Origin: JAAYYM01 sp964483395
Lineage (GTDB): Bacteria; Bacillota; Clostridia; Lachnospirales; Lachnospiraceae
Assembly (NCBI GenBank): GCA_964483395.1
Contig: CAZABT010000001.1
Location: 1-64,000, forward strand
Direction: 5' to 3'
Length of the DNA: 64,000 nucleotides
Shown: piece after piece, positions 26,477 to 35,831 of the stretch
How positions within the stretch are numbered: the stretch's first letter is position 1
Layout: each line of letters begins with the position of its first letter
Translations under genes and position numbers: made by a program
The notes under the pieces: model-generated
The model's input: the letters and a program-made list of their open reading frames with translations, nothing else
Database searches by the model: none
Told to the model about the DNA's origin: nothing

Positions 26477-28102
26477 ATGCAGAAGAATCATCTGACAGGA
26501 AAGAAAATTTTATTTGTGTGCAGAGAGACTTATTCCATGCCTCTTTGGTTTTTGGCAGAGGAACTGCGTCATGACAATGATGTGGCGGCCTTCTATATTA
26601 TGTCCACAGAATGCAGCTATCATAAATGCTACTACAATCAGAATTCTTATTACAAATTCAAAGAGGAATTACCGGATGTAAAGCTATATGATGTCAAGGA
26701 TATCTGCAAAACCTACGTAGACGGCCTGAAGCAGGGAAAGCAGGCAGGAACATCGCCGGTGGATTTTACCTATCTGAACAGGATTGAGCAGGAATATACT
26801 CATTTTAAGAATCTGAATCTTCAACTGATGAGTTCGCAGGAGAATACCAAGCATTATCATTTCCGTTATTATTGGTCCGTGACCGATTATGACGAGAATA
26901 TGTATTGGCTGGAATTGAATTATAAGAAGATTTTATCCATATTTGATGAATTTCAGCCGGATATGATTCTTGATTTTGATAATGCCGAATTGCAGCGCAC
27001 GATTATCAATGAGGTAGCGTACAAGAGAGAGATTCCGTATATTACAATTGAATACTCCAAATTTGGTCTTTATAAATATCCGACCTTACAGAATACAGTC
27101 GGGATTGATCCTTATGTAGAACGTATTTATAGGGAGAATCTGAAAAAAAGTAAAGAAGAATTGCAGGAAATGTACGATTATATCGAAAAATACCGTGCAG
27201 AGACTTCTATTATGAATCGGGAATTTGCAGGAACGGTTACGGCACAGTACAAGAAAAGTTCTCTGCTCTGGATTGCCAGAGTCATGCGCGGTAAGCTGCA
27301 TTACTTTTGGAATATGGATATTACAAAAAAGAATCTCAAGATCAAACGCACCAGCAAGGTATTATATGCGCCCAGTCTTCCGTATATTCGCCATTATCTG
27401 CAGGTGGAGCTGCGCAGAAGAAAATATATGGGACAAAACAGCCTTTTTGAAAATCCCGTCGAGGGTGAGGATTATGTATATATGCCGCTGCATTTGATTC
27501 CGGAATCTACGGTGTTTGTTAAGGCCTCTTATTATGTAGATGAGTGTAATTTGATCGAGCAGGTATCGAAGTCACTGCCGGTCGGCTGGAAGCTGTATGT
27601 GAAGGAGCATCAGGCAATGCTCGGAGAACGCAGCATAGAGTTTTATAAAAAAGTTAAGGAGCTGCATAATGTGCGGCTGGTACAGGTCAACTATTATGAT
27701 GATCCGAAGCCCTGGCTTGTAAAGGCGAAGGGGGTTGTCACAATTGTAGGCACAACGGCTTTTGAGGAAGCACTCCTGGGGAAGAAGTCCATTCTATTCG
27801 GGGATGTTCCGTTTATGCTGATAGACGGAATTACAAGAGCCAGAAGCTTTGAGGATCTGCCGGAACTGCTACGAGCCTTTGGAGAGATTGACAATATGCA
27901 TTCCTGCGCTGCATATCTGCAGACCATCAGAGAAATCGGATACGAGCTGAATGTGTTCTATCTGATGGGACAGGCAGAGAAGATTTTGGGCGGCAAGGAA
28001 CAGAAGGATGAAAAGTTCACAAAGGAACTTGCAGTGCTGAAGGAATTCTATAACAGCGGATATGAGCGTTGGCTCTCAGAGCATAATCGTATCATGGGAT
28101 AA
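26477..28102 (+). CDS. Capsule-synthesis-type GT-B protein, possible nonulosonate transferase
   Basis: A 541-residue soluble protein that looks like a member of the capsular polysaccharide synthesis group (PF05159-like, KpsC/KpsS relatives). The C-terminal half has YVYMPLHLIPESTV near residue 332, LYVKEHQAMLG near residue 375 and IVGTTAFEEALLGKKSILFG near residue 420. These match the donor-binding half of retaining transferases that use CMP-sugars. The N-terminal half (KKILFVCRETYSMPLWFLAE) is a Rossmann-like acceptor domain. It sits immediately before the synthase for a nonulosonic acid, so transfer of that sugar is a reasonable guess. The family call is moderate and the substrate is inference. 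Confidence 0.6.
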   Translation: MQKNHLTGKKILFVCRETYSMPLWFLAEELRHDNDVAAFYIMSTECSYHKCYYNQNSYYKFKEELPDVKLYDVKDICKTYVDGLKQGKQAGTSPVDFTYLNRIEQEYTHFKNLNLQLMSSQENTKHYHFRYYWSVTDYDENMYWLELNYKKILSIFDEFQPDMILDFDNAELQRTIINEVAYKREIPYITIEYSKFGLYKYPTLQNTVGIDPYVERIYRENLKKSKEELQEMYDYIEKYRAETSIMNREFAGTVTAQYKKSSLLWIARVMRGKLHYFWNMDITKKNLKIKRTSKVLYAPSLPYIRHYLQVELRRRKYMGQNSLFENPVEGEDYVYMPLHLIPESTVFVKASYYVDECNLIEQVSKSLPVGWKLYVKEHQAMLGERSIEFYKKVKELHNVRLVQVNYYDDPKPWLVKAKGVVTIVGTTAFEEALLGKKSILFGDVPFMLIDGITRARSFEDLPELLRAFGEIDNMHSCAAYLQTIREIGYELNVFYLMGQAEKILGGKEQKDEKFTKELAVLKEFYNSGYERWLSEHNRIMG

Positions 28103-28148
28103 AATAGTAAAACAGCAGCAGTCTGTATACAGACGGGGAGAAATGAAG

Positions 28149-29219
28149 ATGGAAAGTACAATTTGCAAAAGACTTGAACAGGGCCAATTTGTATTGATTG
28201 CGGAAATCGGGGTAAATTATTATGATATAGCAGTCAAGGAAGGCATTACGCCCATGGAGGCGGCCAAGCAGATGGTGAAGGAAGCCAAGGAAGCCGGTAT
28301 CCATGCGGTAAAGTTTCAGACCTATAAGGCGGGGACTCTGGCGGCAAAAGCATCTCCATCCTATTGGGATACGACAGAGGAACCTACGACTTCTCAGTAT
28401 GAGCTTTTTAAAAAGTTCGATCGCTTTGGATATTCGGAATACAAGGAACTGAAGCAGTATGCGGATATGCTGGACATAGAATTTCTGTCTACCGCGTTTG
28501 ACTATGAATCAGCGGACTATCTGGACGAACTGATGGATGTCTATAAGATTTCCTCCTCTGATTTGTCCAATCTGCCCTTCATTGAACATCAGGCCAAAAA
28601 GAATAAGCCTATCCTGCTGTCAGTGGGTGCCTCTGAACTGCCTGAAATCGAGGCGGCAGTGGATGCTATTCGTAAGCACAATGATCAGATGATCGTGCTG
28701 CTGCACTGCGTGTTGGAATACCCGACACCGCTTGCAGATGCAAATCTGAATAAAATCGCATCCCTTGCAAAGCAGTTTCCGGATCTGATCATCGGATATT
28801 CCGACCATACGAAGCCGACAGAGAGCTGTGATGTGATTAAGACAGCCTATAATCTGGGTGCTTTGTGTATTGAGAAGCATTATACGCTCGATAAAACGCT
28901 GACGGGCAACGACCATTATCATGCAATGGACCCGGAGGATGCAAAACGTATTCTTGCAGGAATTGAATTTCTGAATTTGATTCGCGGTGACGGAGAGATT
29001 AAATGTCTGGAAACAGAACAGACTGCACGCAGAAATGCAAGGCGTTCGATTGTGTCCGCAGTGGATATACCGGAGGGAGCTGTCATTACGGAAGATATGC
29101 TGACCTTTAAGAGACCGGGAACAGGAATCTCGCCTGCAAGGATTGCAGAAATCCTTGGAAGAACAGCGACAGTCATGATTGAGGAAGATACCATCATGAC
29201 GGATGGGATGATTAAATAG
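28149..29219 (+). CDS. neuB: NeuB/PseI-family nonulosonic acid synthase
   Basis: A 356-residue sialic-acid-type synthase. It condenses phosphoenolpyruvate with a six-carbon N-acetyl amino sugar to give a nine-carbon nonulosonic acid. The TIM-barrel domain (about residues 1-280) has EIGVNYYDIA near residue 19, AVKFQTYKA near residue 54 and GYSDHT near residue 215. The C-terminal antifreeze-like SAF domain runs from about 295 (RRSIVSAVDIPEGAVITEDM) to the end. GGGGAG at 28135-28140 is 8 bases before ATG 28149, better than ATG 28143. Whether the product is neuraminic, legionaminic or pseudaminic acid cannot be read directly. The PseG-like domain at 30641 favours pseudaminic or a related acid. 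Confidence 0.9.
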   Translation: MESTICKRLEQGQFVLIAEIGVNYYDIAVKEGITPMEAAKQMVKEAKEAGIHAVKFQTYKAGTLAAKASPSYWDTTEEPTTSQYELFKKFDRFGYSEYKELKQYADMLDIEFLSTAFDYESADYLDELMDVYKISSSDLSNLPFIEHQAKKNKPILLSVGASELPEIEAAVDAIRKHNDQMIVLLHCVLEYPTPLADANLNKIASLAKQFPDLIIGYSDHTKPTESCDVIKTAYNLGALCIEKHYTLDKTLTGNDHYHAMDPEDAKRILAGIEFLNLIRGDGEIKCLETEQTARRNARRSIVSAVDIPEGAVITEDMLTFKRPGTGISPARIAEILGRTATVMIEEDTIMTDGMIK

Positions 29220-30644
29220 ATGACACAGGAATCAAGGGGCAGAACTGCCATTAAGGCGGGAATCTGGTATACGATTGCGAGCGTCGGAATCAGGGCGGTC
29301 GGAATCATAACTTCACCGATTTATACGAGAATGTTGACTCCGGGAGACTATGGGATAGCCAACATTTTCAATTCATGGATTGAAATCGTAAATATTTTCA
29401 CCTGTCTGTGTATTGTATACAGCATTGGCAGGGCGAAGCTGGATTTTAAGGACAAATTTGATGAATATATGTCGGCACTGCAGTCATTGTCGAGTAGTTT
29501 TGCATGTTTGGTATTGGTTTTGGCAATTATTTTTCGGAATCAGTTGTCTGTGTGGATGCAATATGAAGTGCCGTTAGTGATTGTGCTGTTTGCCTATCTG
29601 GTCATTTCACCATCGGTCGAGTATATGCTGCAGAAGTATAAGTATGAGTATAATTATCGAGGCAGTATTTTGGTATCTGCAACGATATGCATTGGAACAG
29701 TGATTTTGTCAATCGTATTGATGCTGGTATTTAACAATGCCAGATATGTCGGTAAGATTTTGGGCGCATTGAGTATGACCTTCTTGCTGGGATTGTATTT
29801 TTATTTTAAAATCTTAAAACAGGGAAAGGTCTTCTACAATAAAGAATATTGGATTTATGCTTTGAAGATGGGACTTCCAATGATTCCCCATGCGCTTGCG
29901 CTTGTTGTGCTTGGTCAGGTAGACCGCATTATGATCAAGGATATGATCGGCGATGCGGAAGCCGGACTCTATGCATGGGGTTACGGGATTGCAACGCTGC
30001 TTTCCATTTTCACCAATGCCATTGGACAGGCATGGCTGCCGTGGTTCAATGAACAGTTGGATGAGGATCGACGTGCAGAAATCAGAGAAGCCAATAAGAA
30101 GCTGATCGTACTCGGTGTATTTCTGACACTCGGATTTATAACGGTGGCACCTGAAATCGTATGCATTCTCGGCTCGCAGGATTATTGGAGTGCCAAGATG
30201 ATCATTCCCGCAATCGCACTTGGAACACTGGCACAGTATTTCTATACCAATTACGTTAATTTAGAGCTGTTCTATAAGAAAACACCGCTGATCGCAATCA
30301 GCTCCGTACTGGCGGCACTTATGAATTATGTATTGAACTGGATTGCAATACCGCGCTTTGGATATGAGGCGGCCGCCTATACGACGCTGCTTAGTTATCT
30401 GTTCCTGATGCTGTTTCATTATATTGCGACACGCTTTATTGTTGGAAAGAGGGTATATGCAAATCTGTTTATATTTAGTATGATGGCATTATCGCTTGCA
30501 TTAGGCATAGCACTTCTGTTATGCTATGATACGATCATCCTGCGATATATACTGGCAGTTGTAATCTTAGGAGTTTTTGCAATTATAAAAAGAAGTGATA
30601 TACTGTATGGTATAGGAATCCTGAAAAAGAGGTTTGGAAAATGA
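29220..30644 (+). CDS. Wzx-like polysaccharide flippase
   Basis: A 474-residue protein with about fourteen membrane helices and the flippase N-terminus AGIWYTIASVGIRAVGIITSPIYTRMLTPGDYG, whose last part is typical of the PST/MATE superfamily. KMGLPMIPHALALVVLGQVDRIMI near residue 215 is the conserved start of the second half. The ATG directly follows the stop of the synthase gene. Placed inside the nonulosonic block, it probably exports the module B repeat unit. Confidence 0.87.
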   Translation: MTQESRGRTAIKAGIWYTIASVGIRAVGIITSPIYTRMLTPGDYGIANIFNSWIEIVNIFTCLCIVYSIGRAKLDFKDKFDEYMSALQSLSSSFACLVLVLAIIFRNQLSVWMQYEVPLVIVLFAYLVISPSVEYMLQKYKYEYNYRGSILVSATICIGTVILSIVLMLVFNNARYVGKILGALSMTFLLGLYFYFKILKQGKVFYNKEYWIYALKMGLPMIPHALALVVLGQVDRIMIKDMIGDAEAGLYAWGYGIATLLSIFTNAIGQAWLPWFNEQLDEDRRAEIREANKKLIVLGVFLTLGFITVAPEIVCILGSQDYWSAKMIIPAIALGTLAQYFYTNYVNLELFYKKTPLIAISSVLAALMNYVLNWIAIPRFGYEAAAYTTLLSYLFLMLFHYIATRFIVGKRVYANLFIFSMMALSLALGIALLLCYDTIILRYILAVVILGVFAIIKRSDILYGIGILKKRFGK

Positions 30645-32287
30645 AAGCATTGATTGTAATTCCCGCTCGTGGCGGTTCAAAGAGAATACCAAGAAAAAAC
30701 GTCAGGCTGATGTGCGGCAGGCCGTTGATTTATTATGCGTTGCAGAATGCCAAGAATCTGAAGGAATCTATGGATGTGGACATTGCCGTATCTACGGATG
30801 ACGAGGAGTTGGGCGGTATTGTGGCCAAGCTGGGAGTTACGGTGGTCAACCGTCCGAAGGAGCTGGCAACAGACAGAGTGACGCTCGATCCGGTTATCTA
30901 TCATGCGTTGCTGGAGATGGAAAAAGTACATCAGGTCAGATATGATATTGTCATCACGATGCAGGCAACTTCCCCCACCTTACAGACGGAAACGTTGAAG
31001 CGGGCAATTGACTTTTTCACGCACTCAGATTATGACACTATTATTTCTGCAATGAATCATCCCCATTTGTCGTGGCGTGAGGAAAGCGGGCAGATTGTAA
31101 AGAATTATGAGAAACGACTGAATTCTCAAGAACTTCCGAAGAACTATGTGGAGACCGGTGGCTTTTTAATGACACGCCGCGAGTGTGTGTCCGAATCGGG
31201 AAGAATCGGTCAAAGAATCAATATATTCGAGATATCGGCAGATGAGGCCATAGACATTGATACAGAGGCTGACTGGATCGTAGCTGAGAGCATTATGAAG
31301 CGGAAGAAGATCATCTTTCATACGGTCGGAAAACCACAGCTTGGTATGGGACATATTTATCGCTGCCTGACTTTGGCATATAAGCTGACAGGCCATCAAT
31401 TCCTCTTTGTGATTGACAAGGATTCGGAGATGGGAATCAAGAAGCTGAAGGAATCCTTTTTCCCGGTGAGGGTTGTCGAGGACGATGCAGAATTTGAGCA
31501 GGTGCTTGCGGAGTACCGGCCGGATATTCTGGTCAATGATATCTTGAATACAACAGAAGATTATATGAAAATGGTCATCAGGTATGCAGAACGTGTCGTA
31601 AACTTTGAGGACATTGGGACAGGAGCAAAATATGCAGATGCCGTGATCAATGCATTGTATGAAAAAGGTGAAAAGCTGCATAATGAATACTATGGGTCGA
31701 AATACTTCTGCATCAGGGATGAATTTTTGGAGGAAGCACCAAAGGACTTCTCTGAGACAGTTGAGAATGTCATGGTGATATTTGGTGGGGAAGACCCTTC
31801 GAATCTGACAGGACGACTCTATGGAATCTGCCGTAAGCTGCATGACAGATACCCAACCGTTAGCTTTCATTTTTTGATTGGCTTTGCCTATGGAAATAAG
31901 GATCAGATGAAGGATGATGCAGCACACAACATCTTCGTACATACAGATGTGAAGCGTGTGAGTGCATATATGAACAAGATGGATCTTGCAGTCACCTCTC
32001 AGGGAAGAACGGTCTATGAGCTTGCCAGCATGGGGGTTCCGGCAATTGTACTGGCACAGAACGAACGTGAAGCAGAGCATGTATTTGCAGGCATCCAGAA
32101 TGGTTTCATCAATCTGGGTATCGGCAGTGAACAAGATGAGACAACAATCATCCAGACTGTCAGATGGCTTATTGATACGCCGAAGGTTCGTAAGGAAATG
32201 AGAAATCTGCAGTTGGCAAAGGAATTTCATAAGGGACAGCAGAGAGTCATAAGGCTGATATTGGGGGAAACAGAGGACGAGCAGTGA
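30641..32287 (+). CDS. Bifunctional CMP-nonulosonate synthetase and PseG-like UDP-sugar hydrolase
   Basis: A 548-residue fusion. Residues 1-225 form a CMP-sugar synthetase (NeuA/PseF type) with IPARGGSKRIPRKN near residue 7 and MQATSPTLQ near residue 107. It would activate the nonulosonic acid with CTP. From about residue 228 to the end is a PseG/SpsG-type domain with GMGHIYRCLTLA near residue 239, NDILN near residue 300 and AVTSQGRTVYELASMGVP near residue 450. PseG releases UDP from the 2,4-diacetamido-trideoxy sugar to supply the synthase. The last and an earlier step are thus on one chain with the condensing enzyme encoded just upstream. No aminotransferase or acetyltransferase dedicated to this pathway sits beside it. 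An ATGA junction links it to the flippase. Confidence 0.88.
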   Translation: MKALIVIPARGGSKRIPRKNVRLMCGRPLIYYALQNAKNLKESMDVDIAVSTDDEELGGIVAKLGVTVVNRPKELATDRVTLDPVIYHALLEMEKVHQVRYDIVITMQATSPTLQTETLKRAIDFFTHSDYDTIISAMNHPHLSWREESGQIVKNYEKRLNSQELPKNYVETGGFLMTRRECVSESGRIGQRINIFEISADEAIDIDTEADWIVAESIMKRKKIIFHTVGKPQLGMGHIYRCLTLAYKLTGHQFLFVIDKDSEMGIKKLKESFFPVRVVEDDAEFEQVLAEYRPDILVNDILNTTEDYMKMVIRYAERVVNFEDIGTGAKYADAVINALYEKGEKLHNEYYGSKYFCIRDEFLEEAPKDFSETVENVMVIFGGEDPSNLTGRLYGICRKLHDRYPTVSFHFLIGFAYGNKDQMKDDAAHNIFVHTDVKRVSAYMNKMDLAVTSQGRTVYELASMGVPAIVLAQNEREAEHVFAGIQNGFINLGIGSEQDETTIIQTVRWLIDTPKVRKEMRNLQLAKEFHKGQQRVIRLILGETEDEQ

Positions 32288-32309
32288 GCATGCCGTCGGG
32301 AGTATATAG

Positions 32310-33626
32310 ATGGATAGATTTGAAATTGATAATACAATTGAACAGGTAGATGTGCTGACGCAGGAAACGATTGGTGCACTTAATGTTATGGAGAACAGAA
32401 GAGTTCTCCTGGTGAATACTGTGTGTGCTTCGGGCAGTGTCGGACGTATTATGACAGGTCTGTATGATGTGCTTGAGGAGCATGGCTATACCTGCATGCT
32501 CGCGTACGGAAGGGGTACGGCACCGGAGGGCTACCGCGCATATAGGATCGGAAATGATCAGGAGGTCTATTTTCATGGTGCCATGAGCAGACTGTTGGAT
32601 CGGCAGGGCTTTTTTTCAGCGCACGCAACACGTGAATTTATTAAAATGATTGAGAACTTCAATCCTGATATAGTACACCTGCACAATGTGCACGGTTATT
32701 ATCTGAACATAAAGCTGCTGTTTGAATACTTGAAGGGCTCCGGCAGGAGAATCATATGGACGCTTCATGATTGCTGGAGTTTTACGGGGCATTGCACTCA
32801 TTTTGAGTATATCGGCTGTAATAAATGGATGACCGAATGTGATGGCTGTGAACAGTTGGCAGAATATCCGAAGTCATGGTTTATGGATCATTCCAAGAAG
32901 AATTATATGCAGAAGAAGGAATTGTTTACCGGATTTGAGGATTTGACAATCGTAACACCTTCTCATTGGCTGGCATCCAAGGTGCAGCAGTCGTTTCTTG
33001 GACGTTATCATACAGTGGTCATTCCGACAGGCATTGAACTGGAACGTTTCCGTCCGATGCAGGAGGAGCGTAAGGATGAAAATATTATTTTTCAGTTAAA
33101 GAATCAATTGAATCTGCGCGGAAAGTTTATTCTGCTTGGGGTGGCAAATCCATGGCGTGAGCGTAAGGGCCTGGCACAGTTTGAAGCATTGGCCAAGTCT
33201 TTGAGTGAAAAATATGCGATTATTCTGCTTGGCTTGAATGATGAACAGCTGTCTCAGCTGCCGGAATCCATCATCGGATTGTCCAAAACGGACAGCATCG
33301 AGGAGCTGGCAGCATTGTATTCCATGGCGGATGTCTATGTGAACCTGACTTTGGAGGATACTTTCCCGACAACGAACATCGAGGCACTGGCATGTGGTAC
33401 ACCGGTCGTGACCTTTAAGGCGGGCGGAAGTCCGGAAAGTCTGGATGATACATGTGGTATTGCCGTGGACCGCAACAGCATACAGGGTGTGCTCGCGGCC
33501 ATTGAGCGGATCATTGCCCAAAGGGGTGTCAATTACACGCGTGAGCAGTGTGTCAGCCGTGCGAGACTTTATAGTAAGGAAAAGCGTTATACGGAATATA
33601 TTTCAGAAGTGTATGATGCATTTTGA
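32310..33626 (+). CDS. Family 4 glycosyltransferase
   Basis: A 438-residue GT-B glycosyltransferase. The N-terminal 26 residues are acidic and precede the usual first strand (RRVLLVNTVCASGSVGRIM). An internal ATG at 32388 would remove them but has no ribosome binding site, while GGGAG at 32298-32302 serves ATG 32310. The acceptor domain has HLHNVHGYYLN near residue 119 and TLHDCWSFTGHCTHF near residue 150, typical of a group in capsule loci, followed by several Cys residues (CNKWMTECDGCEQL). The donor domain has DTFPTTNIEALACGTP near residue 350, with the E-x7-E motif changed to D-x7-E. It closes module B. Confidence 0.86.
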   Translation: MDRFEIDNTIEQVDVLTQETIGALNVMENRRVLLVNTVCASGSVGRIMTGLYDVLEEHGYTCMLAYGRGTAPEGYRAYRIGNDQEVYFHGAMSRLLDRQGFFSAHATREFIKMIENFNPDIVHLHNVHGYYLNIKLLFEYLKGSGRRIIWTLHDCWSFTGHCTHFEYIGCNKWMTECDGCEQLAEYPKSWFMDHSKKNYMQKKELFTGFEDLTIVTPSHWLASKVQQSFLGRYHTVVIPTGIELERFRPMQEERKDENIIFQLKNQLNLRGKFILLGVANPWRERKGLAQFEALAKSLSEKYAIILLGLNDEQLSQLPESIIGLSKTDSIEELAALYSMADVYVNLTLEDTFPTTNIEALACGTPVVTFKAGGSPESLDDTCGIAVDRNSIQGVLAAIERIIAQRGVNYTREQCVSRARLYSKEKRYTEYISEVYDAF

Positions 33627-33635
33627 GGATAAGGC

Positions 33636-35027
33636 ATGAAGAAGAACTATACGTGGAAGGAAATCTGCACAAAATTTGAAAAGAGTATCATACTTTTCTT
33701 TGAATTCATCATGTATGTTGCGGCACTTGCAGCATTTTTTCTGCTGTTTGCAATTGACAATCCGGAAATCATCACGCTGTCCAGAACAGCCGCCATTACA
33801 CTGTCTACCTATGTAATCATATTATTTCTGCTGACCTGCATCTACGGAAAGTATGATGTCGGAATTCGCAAATCCAGACAGATTATCTTCTCATTGGCTT
33901 TGGCCGGGAGTATTACGGATCTGTTTACATACTTCCAGTTGATTATCATGAAGACGAATGATGCTAATAATCGTACCTTTAAGATAGAAAATCTGGGGAT
34001 TCTATTTCTTGTTCTTGCAATACAGATCATTATCTATATCTTAATGACGTATGCAGGAAATGCCTTTTACTTTTGGATCAAGGATCCGGAGGCATGTCTG
34101 ATCATCACATCAGACACGGAGGAGGCAGCACGTGTGGCAGAGGCGTTGTCAGACTTTCGGAAACGTTATCGGGTGACGGAAATCATAGACTATCAGCGTG
34201 AGGATCTGGAGGCTCGGATGCTCGAAGTCAATACGGTCTTTCTGTATGATGTTCCGGTGGATGACCGGACGAGAATTGTGGATTTCTGTTATCAGAATTT
34301 GAAGAATATTTATTTTAATCCGCAGATTGCGGATATTTTGGAGCGTAATTCCAAGCAGGTCATTCTTGATGATATGTCTTTCTTTTCTTCACAGTTTCAT
34401 ACGATTACTTATGAACAGCGTATTATCAAGCGGCTGATGGATATCTTTATTTCAGCGGCCGCCTTGATCATTACAAGTCCGATTTTATTGATCAGCGCAG
34501 TCTGTATTAAGAAAAACGATGGCGGGAGCGTATTGTTCAGGCAAAAAAGAGCAACAGTCAACGGCAAAGTGTTTTTGATTTACAAATTCCGTACCATGAA
34601 AGAAAATGTTGAAAATTATTCCGTGACAGGTGATGATACAAGAGTGACTACGGTCGGCAAGTTTTTACGGAAATATCGGATAGACGAGCTTCCGCAGTTC
34701 TACAACATTCTGAGGGGCGATATGAGCTTGGTAGGCCCGCGTCCGGAAATGCTGGAGAACGTAGAGGATTATACGAAGGAAATGCCGGAATTTCGCTATC
34801 GTCTGCGTATGAAAGCAGGTTTGACAGGGAATGCACAGATCATTGGAAAATATAATACATCTTCGAGAGATAAGCTGATGTTAGATTTGATGTATATAGA
34901 GAATTACAGCATACTGAAAGATATTCAGCTGTTGTTCCAGACCATTCTCGTACTGTTCAATGCGGATGATTCCACAGCCGCATTTTCAAGAGGAACGACG
35001 CAAAAGGATTCGGAAGGAAAACTGTGA
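33636..35027 (+). CDS. Long-type undecaprenyl-phosphate sugar phosphotransferase (priming enzyme)
   Basis: A 463-residue polyprenyl-phosphate sugar-1-phosphate transferase, with the same architecture as the one at 3841. About four membrane helices lie in residues 15-145, followed by a cytoplasmic linker and the catalytic domain from about residue 265 (IIKRLMDIFISAAALI). The catalytic Asp-Glu pair is in RIDELPQFYN, followed by LVGPRPEM and LTGNAQIIGKYN. It opens module C and has GAGGA 6 bases before the ATG. This is the third priming enzyme in the window. The differences in the linker from its paralogue suggest a different sugar or regulation rather than a simple duplicate. Confidence 0.9.
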   Translation: MKKNYTWKEICTKFEKSIILFFEFIMYVAALAAFFLLFAIDNPEIITLSRTAAITLSTYVIILFLLTCIYGKYDVGIRKSRQIIFSLALAGSITDLFTYFQLIIMKTNDANNRTFKIENLGILFLVLAIQIIIYILMTYAGNAFYFWIKDPEACLIITSDTEEAARVAEALSDFRKRYRVTEIIDYQREDLEARMLEVNTVFLYDVPVDDRTRIVDFCYQNLKNIYFNPQIADILERNSKQVILDDMSFFSSQFHTITYEQRIIKRLMDIFISAAALIITSPILLISAVCIKKNDGGSVLFRQKRATVNGKVFLIYKFRTMKENVENYSVTGDDTRVTTVGKFLRKYRIDELPQFYNILRGDMSLVGPRPEMLENVEDYTKEMPEFRYRLRMKAGLTGNAQIIGKYNTSSRDKLMLDLMYIENYSILKDIQLLFQTILVLFNADDSTAAFSRGTTQKDSEGKL

Positions 35028-35782
35028 TGGAAATGAGGGACAGGAAAACAACAGTCAGTATCATCACGGTAACCTATAACAGTGCGGCAACGGTTCGTGA
35101 TACAATCGAATCGGTTTTGAAGCAGACTTATTTGCCAAAGGAATATATCATTGTGGACGGTCTGTCATCAGATGAAACCCTTACAATTGTGAAATCCTAT
35201 GAACAGAAGTTTCAGGAGAGAAACATAAACTATATCGTAATATCCGAAAAAGACAAGGGAATCTATGATGCCATGAACAAGGGAATCCGTCTGGCCACGG
35301 GAGAGCTGGTTGGGATGATTAACAGTGATGACTGGTATGAGCCATGCGCACTTGCATGTGCGGTTTCCTGTTATGAGAAAACGGGCTATGATCTGTTCTT
35401 TGCAGATCTTCGGATGCATTTTCCCACAGGAAAGACCTTTGTTAAGCATGCCAGAAACCGTCAGTATGCGACTTCACGGGATTGGAATCATCCAACGACC
35501 TTTATTACGAAGGAAATGTATCGACAGTATGAATATAAATGCAATACCATTCATGATGATTATGATTTAATTCTGCGTTTGAAAAAGAACGGTGCACACA
35601 TAGAAGTTGTGAATGAGGTACTGGCGAATTTTCGCATGAACGGAACAAGTCATGAAAAGAATCTCAGAAAAGCAGTCGGGCGTATCCGGATAAAATACCG
35701 GATTTACCGGGACAATGGGTATTCCCCCTTTTATTTGCTGGAATGCATTGCAATGGAAGTGGCAAAGCTGATTGCGAGATAG
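35027..35782 (+). CDS. Family 2 glycosyltransferase
   Basis: A 251-residue GT-A glycosyltransferase of the WcaA-like group. Motifs are VSIITVTYNSAATVRDTI at the N-terminus, IIVDGLSSDETL near residue 39, EKDKGIYDAMNKGI near residue 69 and MINSDDWYEP near residue 95. ATG 35027 is preferred to GTG 35024 because AAGGA lies 8 bases upstream; either start overlaps the previous stop. Following the priming enzyme, it probably adds the second sugar of the module C unit. Confidence 0.88.
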   Translation: MEMRDRKTTVSIITVTYNSAATVRDTIESVLKQTYLPKEYIIVDGLSSDETLTIVKSYEQKFQERNINYIVISEKDKGIYDAMNKGIRLATGELVGMINSDDWYEPCALACAVSCYEKTGYDLFFADLRMHFPTGKTFVKHARNRQYATSRDWNHPTTFITKEMYRQYEYKCNTIHDDYDLILRLKKNGAHIEVVNEVLANFRMNGTSHEKNLRKAVGRIRIKYRIYRDNGYSPFYLLECIAMEVAKLIAR

Positions 35783-35831
35783 GTATATTATGATATAGTT
35801 TGATGGATGCATCTTGAAAGGATTTTGCTGT

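Noticed and set aside
31166..32230. Open minus-strand frame of 354 codons
   Set aside because: It lies wholly antisense to the CMP-synthetase/PseG fusion, whose motifs are intact, and its product is an unlikely Cys/His/Ile-rich string with no ribosome binding site seen.
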